Counted from the first letter of the stretch, positions 46,356-59,064 are shown. The stretch is 64,000 bases of DNA from Neurospora tetrasperma FGSC 2508 (GCF_000213175.1 NW_009799100.1:2004705-2068704), one strand, 5' to 3'. Notes: generated by a model not told the origin, from the sequence alone. Numbers and translations are program-made.

Positions 46356-48602
46356 CATTATCTTGCTTGAGGCGCTGTTTTTGCTTTTGAGTTTTCTCCT
46401 TTGCTTTTTCGAGCTTCCGTGTTGCAGGAATTATTTCGGTGTCGAAGAGACCGTGGTATGGATGCATACACTACGGTTACAGGTTCAATTAAGTTGTGCG
46501 GGCGTCGGACTGGCGTTGGCACAGGGCCTATTGTTTGTTTCGGTATAGCAAACCTGCAAGTAGAGCATTCGTAGACATTATCTTCATCTAAGCACACATA
46601 TGGTACTCTTGTCTTGGTGTTGCGGTGTTGACAACAAATTGACCTACCCTGTAGACATAAGTTTCTACCGCCGGTCTTTCTTTGCTTGCCCCTAGAGGAG
46701 CCCTGTTTGCTTTCTGGAGTGTCAAACGGTAAATGAGAAAAGCCAATAGCATTTGATATCTTTGCCCAGTGAAACGGTATAGTGTCCAAGACGTTTGGGA
46801 ATAAACGATATACTCACGATACTTAACTCTGCTCAGTTTGGAGTCGTACCTGTTCCACTACCGATACCATGCCTCGAGCACACTCAACCGACGCCTCGAA
46901 GTGAAACGATGATCGTCAGTCTCATTGCGGGGTATAGTGACCACTATCTTTGGGATCGTATTTGGCCACTGGGAACAAGCTGACAGGAGCTCAACTTAAG
47001 CTCTGGCCACATTCATCATTGTGTAACATGAGATCTCTAAATGTATAGCCTATTACCTATTCGAACTCGCCGAGGAAGCAACAGAACGGCGTCGTGCTTG
47101 ATGTTTACCGTATGGCCGGAACTACCCGATGGTAAAGCAAAATATACGTAAGTAGATAGACCAGACGTTTACCCATGTTCAAGACCTATTCGACACTTGA
47201 AGCTATCCATTTTTCGGGGCGGCAAGGGACCGTTCCATTTGGACACACCTACTGTAGTGCTAGAACTCGCAAATTCCATCTTCGCAGCGGTACTAAATCC
47301 ACTTCACTGCCTCCAGATCCCCATTAGAGTTATGTACTGTGTAGTACACCACCGATAATAAAACACGAGGGCGGAACACAGGGGGGTAAGAACCCCGGAT
47401 CCGTCGAGGTACCTAGAGTGTTGACAAGCTGTTGAGCTGGTCCGGCCGGTTTACATAGTTGTATAGCTGGATGCCAGCTTATAAGAAACAACCGTGGGCC
47501 GTTTTTAGGCGGCAGATGCAGCGTTTGTCTCTCGGGACTTGCCCGGTTGAAATTCATTAAACAATTGAACTACGATGATGATGTCTCCATCCAGCTTCCT
47601 TGTGTGTTCCTGCTCGGTTGCCACGGCGAGGATCTGAGGTGAGATTACCTCTAGGCACCTCAGTGTTGCCGCCGGGAGTTGTTGAAACCTGGAACCGCCT
47701 CATGAACCTGGCTTGAGCGGGCCAAAGCTCCGACCTCCCAGAGCAGCGGAGGTCAGTAACAGCTCGGGCAGATACCTGCCAGCTTCACTAAAACACAGCA
47801 TGATGTCCCGGGGCATTGGGCGGTAGCCGGAGCTTCAGATTGCTAGCTCATCAAGCGATGAATTTTCGTATTGCCCCACAAGAACTAATTCCTCAAAGTA
47901 GCGGGTGCTTCAAAGCGACGAGCTTGCAAGATAAGCTAAACCGAAAAAGAGACACATAGGTAGTGTTCGGTCAGAAGAGTCACGATGAGATGTCATGAAG
48001 TCAATGAATGCTGCTCGGTGGTGAAGTGGTTCGGTGCAGTGGCGGCGTGGTGCATTCAGATGGAGGTTCAGGATCATCATGGACATTCACTGGCCGACTC
48101 CGAATTGGGGGGAGGGGCAAAACAGGGCTTGACCCTCGTTAGGTGGTGAAGTCAGACATCAGGCGGTGCCGCGCACAAGAGGCCAGATACTGACCAATCA
48201 AACAGCGGTCTGCCGTCACTCTGCCCCACTAATGCTAACCCCTCCTTCCCCTCCCCTCGCCAATAGGTTTTTGCAGTTTGCCCTCCCCGCCCACCACCAG
48301 TCCACGGCCAGTCCCACAAGTGCAATTTGGCTACACCCAGGATACAAGGTGGCCGCCCTTCGACCCTCTTTTCCGACCTGCCTTCACTGTTTTTGGTTTG
48401 CTCGTCGGGGGCTGATACCTCTACTGAGCACTAGCATTTTTGCCAAGTTGGACTGTTTTTCCCGGGATCTTGCTTTGTCAGTTCTCGGCTGGTTCGCTTG
48501 CATTTGAGTGAGGAAAAAAAATCTCGTTCTCTCGAGACTTCTTCCTTTCCACACCACGTCAAACACCCATTTTAGCAGTGTGTGTCAGACAATACCGCCA
48601 AA
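46356..48602. other. Gene-free stretch upstream of eEF2
   Basis: No protein could be supported. A TAGAACTCGCAAATT segment near 47264 weakly resembles the end of the 31-kb MITE-like elements, but no partner end is visible. The last few hundred bases, rich in pyrimidine (about 48340-48600), are probably the strong eEF2 promoter and leader. Confidence 0.5.
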
Positions 48603-51463
48603 ATGGTCAAGTAAGTCCTCTTTCTTTGACCAAGACCGCCGTCTACATGGTCGCCTTTACTGCATCCACATCGTCGTCGCCGTCTTCGACCATGTCGTCG
48701 TCGCCGTCGTCGTCGTCGATGGTTGCAAACCTCTTCGACTTCCTCTACCCCGCCCGGAGATAAGGACATCAAGTCCGCAAACATCAATAACAACAACAAC
48801 ATGCTGACATTGGGCCTTTGAATAGCTTCACGATTGACGAGATCCGTGCCTTGATGGACAAGCCCACTAACGTGCGCAACATGTCCGTCATTGCGCACGT
48901 TGATCACGGCAAGTCCACTTTGACCGACTCTCTCCTCGCCAAGGCCGGTATCATTTCCTCCGGCAAGGCTGGTGAGGCTCGCGCCACGGATACTCGTGCC
49001 GACGAGCAGGAGCGTGGTATCACCATCAAGTCTACTGCCATCTCCCTCTACGGCACCCTCCCCGATGAGGAGGACCTCAAGGACATCGTTGGCCAGAAGA
49101 CTAACGGTACGCTATACCTTTCCCACAGACACTGGTAGGCCAGGAACTAAGACATCACAGGCAAGGATTTCTTGATCAACTTGATCGACTCCCCCGGTCA
49201 CGTTGATTTCTCTTCCGAAGTCACTGCTGCCCTCCGTGTCACCGATGGTGCTCTCGTTGTCGTCGACACCGTCGAGGGTGTCTGCGTCCAGACCGAGACC
49301 GTCCTTCGTCAGGCTCTCGGTGAGCGCATCAAGCCCGTTGTTGTCATCAACAAGGTCGATCGTGCTCTTCTCGAGCTCCAGGTCTCCAAGGAGGACCTCT
49401 ACCAGTCCTTCTCTCGTACCATCGAGTCCGTTAACGTCGTCATCTCTACCTACTTCGACAAGACCCTCGGTGACGTCCAGGTCTACCCCGACCGCGGTAC
49501 CGTTGCCTTCGGTTCCGGTCTCCACGGCTGGGCCTTCACCATCCGCCAGTTCGCCACCCGCTACGCCAAGAAGTTCGGTGTCGACCGCAACAAGATGATG
49601 GAGCGTCTCTGGGGCGACAACTACTTCAACCCCAAGACCAAGAAGTGGACCAAGAACGGCACCTATGAGGGCAAGGAGCTCGAGCGTGCCTTCAACCAGT
49701 TCATTCTCGACCCCATCTTCAAGATCTTCTCCGCTGTCATGAACTTCAAGAAGGACGAGGTTGCCGCTCTCCTCGAGAAGCTCAACCTTAAGCTCGCTAC
49801 TGACGACAGAGAGAAGGAGGGCAAGCAGCTCCTCAAGGCCGTCATGAAGGCCTTCCTTCCCGCTGCTGACTGCTTGTTGGAGATGATGATCCTCCACCTT
49901 CCTTCCCCCGTCACCGCCCAGGCTTACCGTGCCGAGACTCTCTACGAGGGTCCCCAGGACGACGAGGCCGCCATGGCCATCAAGACCTGCGACCCCAAGG
50001 GTCCTCTCATGCTCTACGTCTCCAAGATGGTTCCCACTTCCGATAAGGGTCGTTTCTACGCCTTCGGTCGTGTCTTCGCCGGTACCGTCCGCTCCGGTCT
50101 CAAGGTCCGTATCCAGGGCCCCAACTACACCCCCGGCAAGAAGGAGGATCTCTTCATCAAGGCCATTCAGCGTACCGTCCTCATGATGGGTGGCAAGGTC
50201 GAGCCCATCGACGACATGCCCGCTGGTAACATTGTTGGTCTCGTCGGTATCGACCAGTTCCTTCTCAAGTCTGGTACCCTTACCACCTCCGAGACTGCCC
50301 ACAACATGAAGGTCATGAAGTTCTCCGTCTCCCCCGTCGTCCAGCGTTCCGTCCAGGTCAAGAACGCCCAGGATCTTCCCAAGCTTGTCGAGGGTCTCAA
50401 GCGTCTCTCCAAGTCCGATCCTTGCGTCCTTACCTTCTCCAACGAGTCTGGTGAGCACGTCGTTGCTGGTGCTGGTGAGCTCCATCTTGAGATTTGCTTG
50501 AACGATCTTGAGAACGACCACGCCGGTGTCCCTCTTACCATCTCCGACCCCGTCGTCCAGTACCGTGAGACCGTCGCTGGCAAGTCCTCCATGACTGCCC
50601 TCTCCAAGTCTCCCAACAAGCACAACCGTCTCTACATGGTTGCCGAGCCCCTTGAGGAGGACCTCTGCCTTGCCATCGAGGCCGGCAAGATCACCCCCCG
50701 TGACGATTTCAAGGCCCGTGCCCGTATCCTCGCTGATGACTTCGGCTGGGACGTCACTGATGCCCGTAAGATCTGGGCTTTCGGCCCCGACACCAACGGT
50801 GCCAACTTGCTCGTCGATCAGACCAAGGCCGTTCAGTACCTCAACGAAATCAAGGATTCCGTTGTCTCCGGTTTCCAGTGGGCCACCCGTGAGGGTCCCA
50901 TCGGTGAGGAGCCCATGCGCTCCATCCGCTTCAACATCCTTGATGTTACCCTCCACGCTGATGCTATTCACCGTGGTGGCGGTCAGATCATCCCTACTGC
51001 TCGTCGCGTTCTTTACGCTGCTACCCTTCTTGCCGAGCCCTCGCTCCTCGAGCCCGTGTTCTTGGTCGAGATTCAGGTTCCCGAGCAGGCCATGGGTGGT
51101 GTCTACGGTGTCCTCACCCGCCGTCGTGGTCACGTCTTCGGCGAGGAGCAGCGCCCCGGCACTCCCCTCTTCACCATCAAGGCCTACCTCCCCGTCATGG
51201 AGTCTTTCGGCTTCAACGGCGATCTTCGTGCCGCTACCTCCGGCCAGGCTTTCCCCCAGTCCGTCTTCGATCACTGGGAGCGTCTCCCCGGTGGCTCTCC
51301 TCTCGACTCCACCTCCAAGGTCGGTCAGATCGTCCAGGAGATGCGCAAGCGCAAGGGTCTCAAGGTCGAGGTTCCCGGCTACGAGAACGTAAGTTTCACT
51401 TTGCTCTATGATGACGGGTAATATGTTGCTAACAAAGCTGTACAGTACTACGACAAGCTCTAA
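48603..51463 (+). CDS. EFT2: Translation elongation factor 2 (eEF2)
   Basis: Four exons, 48603-48610 (8 nt), 48826-49106, 49161-51388 and 51446-51463 (18 nt), give 844 residues, close to the 842 of yeast eEF2. The ribosomal translocase uses GTP to move tRNA and mRNA after peptide transfer. G-domain motifs are complete: AHVDHGKS (P-loop, about 26-33), [12 protein letters not shown] (switch I), DSPGHVDF (switch II) and NKVD. The diphthamide histidine lies in [12 protein letters not shown] at about residue 700. The C-terminus YYDKL sits in the last 18-nt exon. Codon use is strongly biased to C- and G-ending synonyms, as expected for a very highly expressed gene. This bias also produces long open frames on the opposite strand. 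The ATG lies in a favourable CCGCCAAAATGG context. Confidence 0.98.
48611..48825 (+). other. First intron of eEF2, with TCG repeats
   Basis: A 215-nt intron from GTAAGT to AATAG interrupts the second full codon pair of eEF2. It is by far the longest intron of this gene. It contains TCG/GTC triplet runs at about 48668-48720 and a CAA run just before the acceptor. Long early introns are common in highly expressed fungal genes. A role in expression is an inference. Confidence 0.85.
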
Positions 51464-52235
51464 GTCACGTCTACCCAAGGCGTATGGCACCGTTCTCAGT
51501 GCTCTTGCCCAGATTAAGGCTGGAGCAGTTCGATATTTACTGAGATTTGACCTTTGAGGCGTCGGGAAGGAGGGACGAGATACCGAGGAATTTTTTGGTA
51601 GATTCCTTCCTTTAGCATATTTGGCTTGTCATGTAGTCACGAAAAAATGAATTTCCTTGCGATGACCAAATAACTAGACCCAAAGCTGCTTACGTTGTGC
51701 TGTGTTACAAGTTTTGACAGAGGTTTTGGTTGCGTCCTTGCATATCTCGAGTTTCCGCGAGGATTTATCAGTTTACGGCATCATGTGAATTCGAAATTCG
51801 AATATGGGAGATAAAGCAGCTCCTGTTTGCTCTATTCGTTCAATGTCCAATTTTGCCGTTTTGAAACTTCCATGTGACACGATCTGTCGCTGCAGCCACG
51901 CATGGTCACTGCGGGGCTTGCGCGCTAAATTGCTTCGAAGGTCCCATGGTCGAGCGCGACGCGCTGAGATGAGTTGCGCTGCGCTGCGACTTATTGTTTT
52001 AGCTCGCCTATCAACTGAACCAGGGTTCCTTCCATTCCCGAACCCCCCTCCCCCCCCCCCCACCCCCCCAAAAAAAAAAAGTTGCGACGCAGCATAACCG
52101 TAAGACGACGATACCAGCATTCCTTGACCTGGGGGACTACACGCCATCTTCTTGGCGTCTTCAATATTCGATACCTCTACTCACTGCCATATCTCTATGG
52201 CTGCGTCTATTATTTGATATACCCATCAGAGCAAA
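51464..52235. other. Intergenic region between eEF2 and the Rmn1 homologue
   Basis: This holds the eEF2 3' flank and the promoter of the next gene. A C-rich tract ends in a run of A (52043-52080). No gene is seen. Confidence 0.6.
52043..52080 (-). repeat. G-run tract (C-rich on +) with poly(A)
   Basis: On the plus strand, C runs of 6, 12 and 7 are separated by single T and A bases and followed by 11 A. On the minus strand this gives long G runs able in principle to form a G-quadruplex. It lies about 155 bp upstream of the Rmn1-like start codon. Confidence 0.9.
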
Positions 52236-54862
52236 ATGCTCTTCCCCGAAGAAGACGAGGTGCACCTGAAAAGGTGGATCGTGAAGCGGCTAGAAAATAC
52301 GTCAGTGACCCTAGCACCCCGTCCTCTACACACCTAGATGTAGTCCCTCATAGGCCTTCATAGACCACAGCTAATCATCTCCCGATAATATAGATCAGAT
52401 GCCGACGCCGATGTTCTGGCCGACTACGTCCTTGCCCTCTTGCGCACCAACGGCGAGGTTGAAGAAGTCCGCAGACTTTGCGAAACCGAAATCCCAGATT
52501 TCCTCAAAGAGGGTAAGAGAACGGTCACCCACGGACCGGGTAACGAAGAGGCGAAACTAACACGAGTGCGTGTGACCAACAAGATTCTTCGGTATTCGTC
52601 CGCGATGTTTTTCAGGCCATCGCCTACAAATCGTACCTGCCCGACGCCCCTTCCGTCCCGAAGCCCGCCCCTCCTCTGCCTGCCTTTGCCGCCCCTCCCG
52701 TCGCTTTTCCCACTATCCAACCGCCCGGATTATCATACGACGACGCGCCAGGCCATCTCCCTCAGTTCCCTTCGTACACCGGTCAATCGCGAAAACGGTC
52801 CTTCGACGGACGAGATGAGACGGATGGAAGAGATGGCCAATATGGGGGCAGGGCACTAAAGCAACCTCGCCGGGGAGCCGGATTTGGCCCTGGTGGCCGC
52901 GGAGGCAGGCCAGACGCTGGGAATGGCTACCTCCCCGCGTATCCGCCCTATCCCGAGAACGGTCAGTTGCCCCCGGGCTTCCTGACGGGCATGTCCGAGA
53001 CGCTGGCAGCGTTGCAACAACAAATGGGATTGTCTGCGCCCCCTGGTTATCCGGCCCCAGCTCAAGGTCAGAGAAGGCGAGCACGGTGCCGTGACTACGA
53101 GACAAAGGGATACTGTTCACGCGGTAACACTTGCCTGTTCGAGCACGGGGACGACTCTATTTACGTTCCTCCTCCCAGCACCTCGTTCGGTACACAATAT
53201 GCGGCTCAACCGAATCCAATCGAGGAATACGATCCCACCAACCCTGGCATCTTCACCTTGCCACCCAACCTCCCCCCTCATCAGTCTATTCATCAGGATG
53301 GGGTGCATCCTTCCAGAAGCAGAGGAGGCAGACAACAGGGGCCGAAACGTCGCCCGAAAGCGCCCTTTTCTGCCGACGGCCCCGTATTTGACCGCACCAA
53401 GTCAACCATCGTGGTGGAAAACATTCCAGAGGAGAACTTCGACGAGGAGCAGGTTCGCAGATTTTTCTCCCAATTTGGAAACATCCTGGAGGTCTCCATG
53501 CAGCCTTACAAGCGGCTGGCCATTGTCAAGTATGATAATTGGGCATCGGCGAATGCGGCTTACAAGTCACCAAAGGTGGTTTTCGACAACCGGTTCGTCA
53601 AGATCTTCTGGTACAAGGAAGAAGACTCTTGTCTACCACCTTCTGTACCTCTAGGTGGAAGTTCCGAGAAGCATGGTGAGGCAGGCGAAGACGATTACTC
53701 AGCGGCTGTGCCCGAGATAGACATGGAGGAGTTTCTACGAAAACAAGAAGAGGCACAAAAGGCCCACGAGGAAAAGTTGCGAAAGCTGGAGGAAGTGGAA
53801 CGCCAACGTGAGGAGCTTGAGAAGCGTCAGCAGGAGCTGCTTGCTAGGCAGCGCGAAGAGAAAGCCAAGCTGGAGGCCAAGCTGAAGTCCAAGCTGGGCG
53901 GTGGGAGTCAGCAGGGCGATGGCAGTGATGATGGATCTAAACCGAAGTCCATTAGCGAGGCGCTGCGTGCCCAGCTTGCAGCTCTCGAGGCCGAGGCTAA
54001 GCAACTGGGCCTCGATCCCGACGCTATGGATACGTCTTTTTCGACGTCCTCGTGGAACGCTAGGGGCGGATACTACGGAAGGGGCGCGTTCAGAGGGGCG
54101 TATAGAGCCAGAGGCTTTGCTCCGCGAGGATACCGCGGCGCTCCATTCCACGGTGGCGCTAGGGGTAATCACCACGCTGCTTACGCAATGTACTCCTTGG
54201 ACAACCGACCGAAGAAGGTCACTCTTACCGGTGTGGATTTCACCGACCCTGAGAAGGACGAGACGCTCAGGCAGTACCTCTTTGTAAGTTACCAGGACAT
54301 CGATCGTTTTTTTTTTCCTGTTGCTGCGTGTGAACCTTGTGAACCTAACTGGAACGTCATTTAGGGCATTGGCGAGTTCACCAACATTCAAACCACCTCC
54401 TCAGCAACGGACATCACCTTCACAGATCGCAAGACAGCCGAGAAGTTTTTCAACGGTATTTTGCTGAACGGCAAGGAAATCCCCGGAATCGATGGTCAAA
54501 TCGAAGTGGCATGGAACCCAAGCAGCGGCCCTGGCTCCAGTTCAATGGCTAGTACCCCAGGCAGCAGCAGCAGCACGGGTGCCGGCGCGACCGTTCAGAA
54601 ACCCCATTCAGCGCTGTCCGCAGCGGCCATGTCCTTCGTTCCCGGTGGCGGACCACAAGCGGGTGTCGGTGGTGATGGTGATAGTGCCATGGGCGGCGCA
54701 GGAAGCGTCAGTGGTAGCGATAAGGACGTTAACATTGTGCTGGAAAGGAGCGGGAACCACAACGGTAATGGGCTTCATCATAACAACCAACATTATGAGA
54801 GCCACAAGCAGGGAGACATGGATTATGATGTTGCCGATGAGAATCAGTGGGAAATGTCCTAG
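52236..54862 (+). CDS. rmn1: CCCH zinc finger and RRM protein, RBM26/27-Rmn1 family
   Basis: Exons 52236-52300, 52394-52512, 52584-54283 and 54365-54862 give 793 residues. Domains in order: a PWI-like N-terminal helical domain (about 1-95), a Gly/Arg-rich region, one CCCH finger (about 230-250, Cx8Cx5Cx3H), a first RRM (about 332-410, STIVVENIP and RLAIVKYDN), a charged coiled coil (about 445-500), an Arg/Gly-rich patch, and a second RRM-like fold (about 604-680) split by the last intron. The tail is Ser/Gly/Asn-rich. In fission yeast, Rmn1 works with the MTREC/NURS complex that feeds unwanted nuclear RNA to the exosome, and human RBM26/27 act likewise. The third exon is taken from the AAG at 52581-52583 because that keeps the PWI-like block (FVRDVFQAIAYKSYL) and frame. 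The nearby TTTTTCAG would shift the frame. The orthology is inferred from domain order. Confidence 0.87.
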
Positions 54863-55678
54863 ATGGAGCTGGGAGTTTGGAGGCTTTTGTCAAGAAGATC
54901 GTGGGAAGATGCGGCAACGTCCATATGGGAGCTCCAAACCGTTGAAAAGAGTTTCATGAGATCAAGGTTTTGAAAGGCGATGACTAAGGTGGGCCGTTCG
55001 GTATTCGGTCTATGAGGACCAGAACACGCCCAAGAATGGGAGGCTCTCATTGTCATCAATATGAATGAGGAGCACCAACGGTTCCACCGCTAGGGGTCAA
55101 ATGCCCCGGTTTAGGGCCGGTGGTGAAAGTGCGGGAACAGACTACCTCGTGCTTGCTGAGGCAGAGCGAAAGTGCGTACGTAAACAGTCAAGCACGTTGA
55201 CTGGAAGTATTTTGCACACTGGTCTTAAAGACCATACTCACTCATTCCTCGCTATTTGTGTGAGTACAAGGTAAAAGAAAGCAGGCTGCATAGAAATGTA
55301 GTTCTAGGACACTATTTTCACGGGACTGTATTAATATAACCTGGCCTCGAACGAGACGTTATCTGCTCATGTTGTATGTGATCATTATAAAACTTTTGAT
55401 CGATATACGGTAGGTCTCAAGCATCGACAGCTCCGTAGACACATGAAAAAGAAATTCATGGCCAGACACTAATTGACAATGAACATCCGTTGAAGACACC
55501 AATTATCGATGACTGGTCATGATTTTCCTACATACATAGGCCCTCCCTCCCCCTTCTTCTCCTCCTCACTTCCACTGAACAAAGGCTGGCATGCACCTTC
55601 GGAATACTGACTTCTGATCTGTAATCCACAAGACAGAGTTACTTCTTCCCATGAAAAATCCCGCCCTATCCCATTTCT
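54863..55678. other. Convergent 3' intergenic region
   Basis: The Rmn1 homologue and SEC5 end towards each other here. The region is AT-richer than the flanking genes, as expected for 3' ends. No gene or repeat was recognised. Confidence 0.6.
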
Positions 55679-58600
55679 CTACCTCTCGCTCCCCGTAGTC
55701 CCATAGCTACGCCCCGTATCCCGCGTATCCGTTCTCTCCAGGCCGCTCATATCTCCGACCTGAGCAGCCAACATAGCAGCGGACCCAGCCGAAGACCCGG
55801 CAGTAGCGGCAGGACCCGTAGTCTTTTTTGGCTTCCTAAAGCACGCAAACTCGCTCTTGCTCGCCTCCCTCAAGCGCTTCAAGACAGCCCGCATCTCAGG
55901 CAACTCAGCCTGCAGCCGCGTCCTCGCATCATTGTCCGTCCGGCTATCCAGCTCCTGGTACACGGCACTTTGGAGCTCCGAGGCGCGGTCGGTGGTGTAG
56001 TGGTTGAGCGTCTGGGCGACAAACTCGACGTCAAGCGTGGCCTGCATGAGCATGCCCAGGTCGTAGCGGGCGCGGGTCTTGAACGCCTCAAGTAGCTCGC
56101 GCGACGTTTGCTCGAGTAAGAAAGAGAGCACCTGGCTGGTTAAGGAGGCGGCCGTCGTGGAAACCTGCGTGTGCACGAGCACGAGGTCGAGCAGGGCTTC
56201 GTAGATGTAGGGCTTCACCTCGCGTGGCTTCTGGCCCGAGGGGGGAGGCCAGTCAGAGGCGGTCACGCCGGCGCGGACGATGCGACGTAAGGACTCGATC
56301 GAGGGGCGGGTGTAGGATTGGAAGAGGCGGGCGTCGATCTGACCGAGGACGTCCCGGATGGTCTTGGTTTCGTCAGTGAGCTTGACGGAGAAGGCGTTCT
56401 CGAATTGGGTGTTGAGGTTTGGGACAACTTCGGAGCGGAGAGCTTGGAGGTTGCTGAGGGTGAGAAGCATGCGGACATTCTAGGGATGGTCGTTAGCAAT
56501 CTGTGCCGAGGATGGAGTATTAAGTAGGGGATTGGAACCGCTTACACTATCGCCGGCGTCAATGGTGGCGCCCCCGATTGTTGATACCCGCAGCCTAGAG
56601 GGGTTATTGACAAGAACAAAATCATTGGCATCCGTCGTCCAGTCATCGTCAGGCTTCTTGATGGGTAGCTCTGCGTTTTCTACCATGCCATGGAGGGCTT
56701 TGTAGAGCGTGGTGACATACTGACTCCGCACCATTTGTAGCAGTTTCGTCGCAGGCGGTAGGACAATATCCTCGGCCCCGGGCTTAGTCATGGCTTCGGA
56801 AACATATAGGATCTTTTGCATTCCGCTTAGCAAAGCCCTCTCAAATGCGGCAAAGCTGGCGGGCATCTTTGTCACATCCTTCCGGGTCGGTGACCTGTTC
56901 CAGTCCTCCACATATTTGATGTTCTCGGAATCTCTGTTCCATGCGGCGCAAAGAGCAGTTACACATCTCTCCCTGGTTGCGTTCACGAGACTTCTCAGTT
57001 GCTCCAACTCTGAAGGGTCACCCTTGCCGACCGGGGCAAGAGAGGCCATATCAGAAGCCCCAGATCCGACGAGAGTGAGCATTTTCGCGAGGTAGTGGGC
57101 TCCGCTGATTGAGTTGGACCACGGTGGCCAGAACGCAAACTTCTCCCAGGCTTCTCCTCGCTTCGGTGATGGGGGCGGAAGGTTATTCGGGTCGAGATTG
57201 ATAGGAACTTGTAGGGTAGTGGCCTGAATGGCTGACCCTGGTGTTGTGGATGGGCTCGGTGTGTTCGGTGTTGACGGTAGAGGAGACACAAGCGCAGAGA
57301 GGTCTTCCGGTGGAGGGCCGGTAAAGAAGGACAGAACATGCTCCCTGATCATGTCAACCAGCTCGACCGTGGCCCTCTGCAGTTCCTGGGAGCTCTGCTG
57401 GGTGAGTCTGTGATGTCCCTGCGATTCCCCCTTGTAGCCAAGAGGGAGAGTTCTCTGAGTATTGCCGTCCATGAAGCCTTGTACTGTTTGCCAGAATTCA
57501 ACGACTTCACCCAAAATGCCCTGAGGCGACATGAGGTTGTTCATGAAAGCCACTATCGTCTCCCAAACATCCAGAACCTCGGCCGAGTCAAAAGTCGGTG
57601 TTTTGCTTTCGATGGACTGCCTGCCGAGTCCTCTCAGATTTGACGCTATTGATTGAGGGCTAGGCTTCTCAACATTTGCTAGACGTCGTCGCAGCACTTC
57701 GATTTCGACCTTTGACTTCTCCGCTGTCGATTGAATTCTACTTTTCAGATACGCAACCCGGCTCTGTAACCATGCCCAGATGGGGTTCTCCTCAACACCT
57801 AGTTCCAGGAGAAGCGTTATCAGGTCCATATGCTGATCATGCGCCTGTCCTGGTGTTGCGTCCGACTTGGCCATTGCCTGAGGGGACACGAGTCTTCGCC
57901 ACATGTCTCTCTTTAACAACTGTATCTGCTCGTCGACATCATGCCACATTCGTGCTGCAAGGAGGATCTTGTACAGTTGTGCCTCAGTGGGTTCGCCTGA
58001 CCCGATATTCTGGGCGATCTGCTTCGCTTCATCAGCGAATCGTCTGGCCCTGTTATACTCCTCAACCAAACTCTCGTGATCTTTCCGTTTGATACTCTCG
58101 GCCAATGCAGCACTGATCTCGACATAGTCTTTGTAGGTATCAAGAGAGGACCCCACTGTCTTTAAGTGTTCCTCCTTCTCACGTCCGCCCAATGCGGGTC
58201 CCCAGAAATCCTCAGCCTTGGCAGAAACATCGAGCAAAGGAGCCTTTACGCCCATGACACCGTACTCACTCTCCCTGATCAGCGCATTCTTCTTTCGAGG
58301 GTCAATCGTCGGGCCCATGGAGTTTGCCAGACCACCAGCGGCACTGGTACTCTGAAAACTATTCCGACTAGCGTGCCTTGAGTGAGCCCTGGCACGGGGA
58401 GCTGCTGGCTCCGCCCCGCGATACTTCATCTCCTTGTAAACATTGTCGATTGTAGCCTTTGCCCTGACGAAACGTTCGAAATTTGACTCGACGAGAACCT
58501 TGAGGGATGCCGACTTTTGGTCGATCGACTGGTTCAACACTTCCAATCCGTTGAGTAACGCTTCAGTACTGTCAGTCGCATGGACCTGAGATAGAAAAAG

Positions 58601-59064
58601 CGCCGGGGAAAATGTCGTCGATGAAAGCAGAAATCGATTTCCTAGATCAAACCAATTGTATGTCAATGATGAAGTCCCCGTTTGGGCCATCGGCTGCTGC
58701 CCTCGCTATGCGCAGCGGTCGGAAGGTTAAACTCACGGAGCTTTGAGTCATCTTGCAACGGAACTCCCATCTGCTTCAGCGTCCGTACCACACTGTCGGT
58801 GGTACCCAAGGGGTCGGGTTCGTCCCTCTGAACCAGATTACCAACACCACTGGCCGAAGTTTCGGAACCGGGCACCACGCTACTCCTGTTGCTCACAACC
58901 CGCTCCAGCGCCTGGAACCTTGACTTCCTCCTGTTGGCCTTTTGCTTCGCCGTTTCATCGTCGGAAACATCACTGTTGTTGTCCTTCTCGGCCGGCCACT
59001 CGACTAGGTTGAGAGAGGAGACTTGATAAAAGTCAAGAATGGTCCGCTCTGTGTCGGCCGCCAT
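55679..59064 (-). CDS. SEC5: Exocyst complex subunit Sec5 (EXOC2)
   Basis: Exons 59064-58737, 58641-56546 and 56479-55679 join in frame to give 1074 residues. Sec5 is one of eight exocyst subunits that tether secretory vesicles to the plasma membrane at growing tips. The diagnostic N-terminal block lies at about 111-185: RFLLSSTTFSPALFLSQVHA, then SIDQKSASLKVLVESNFERF and KATIDNVYKEM. The rest is mostly helical, as expected for the rod-shaped CATCHR fold. The C-terminal block begins VRMLLTLSNLQALRSEVVP at about 809. A Ser/Pro/Thr-rich insertion lies near 460-510. The acidic and Ser-rich first exon (MAADTERTILDFYQ and following) precedes the conserved core. As in other fungi, no IPT/Ral-binding domain is visible. 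The start ATG lies in GACACCATGGCGG. The gene is divergent from IDH2. Confidence 0.95.

Noticed and set aside
47262-47280. Additional end of the CCGTAGAAACTCG element family
   Set aside because: Only an imperfect TAGAACTCGCAAATT is present and no opposite inverted end or TA boundary could be found.
47330-47557. Fragment of the lactonase gene (shared GTSTDPGFL in translation)
   Set aside because: The similarity covers only about 25 bases with several mismatches and no surrounding homology, so it is treated as coincidence.
49112-51490. Long minus-strand reading frame as a gene
   Set aside because: It lies exactly opposite eEF2 and follows from its codon bias. Its composition is not like a known protein family.
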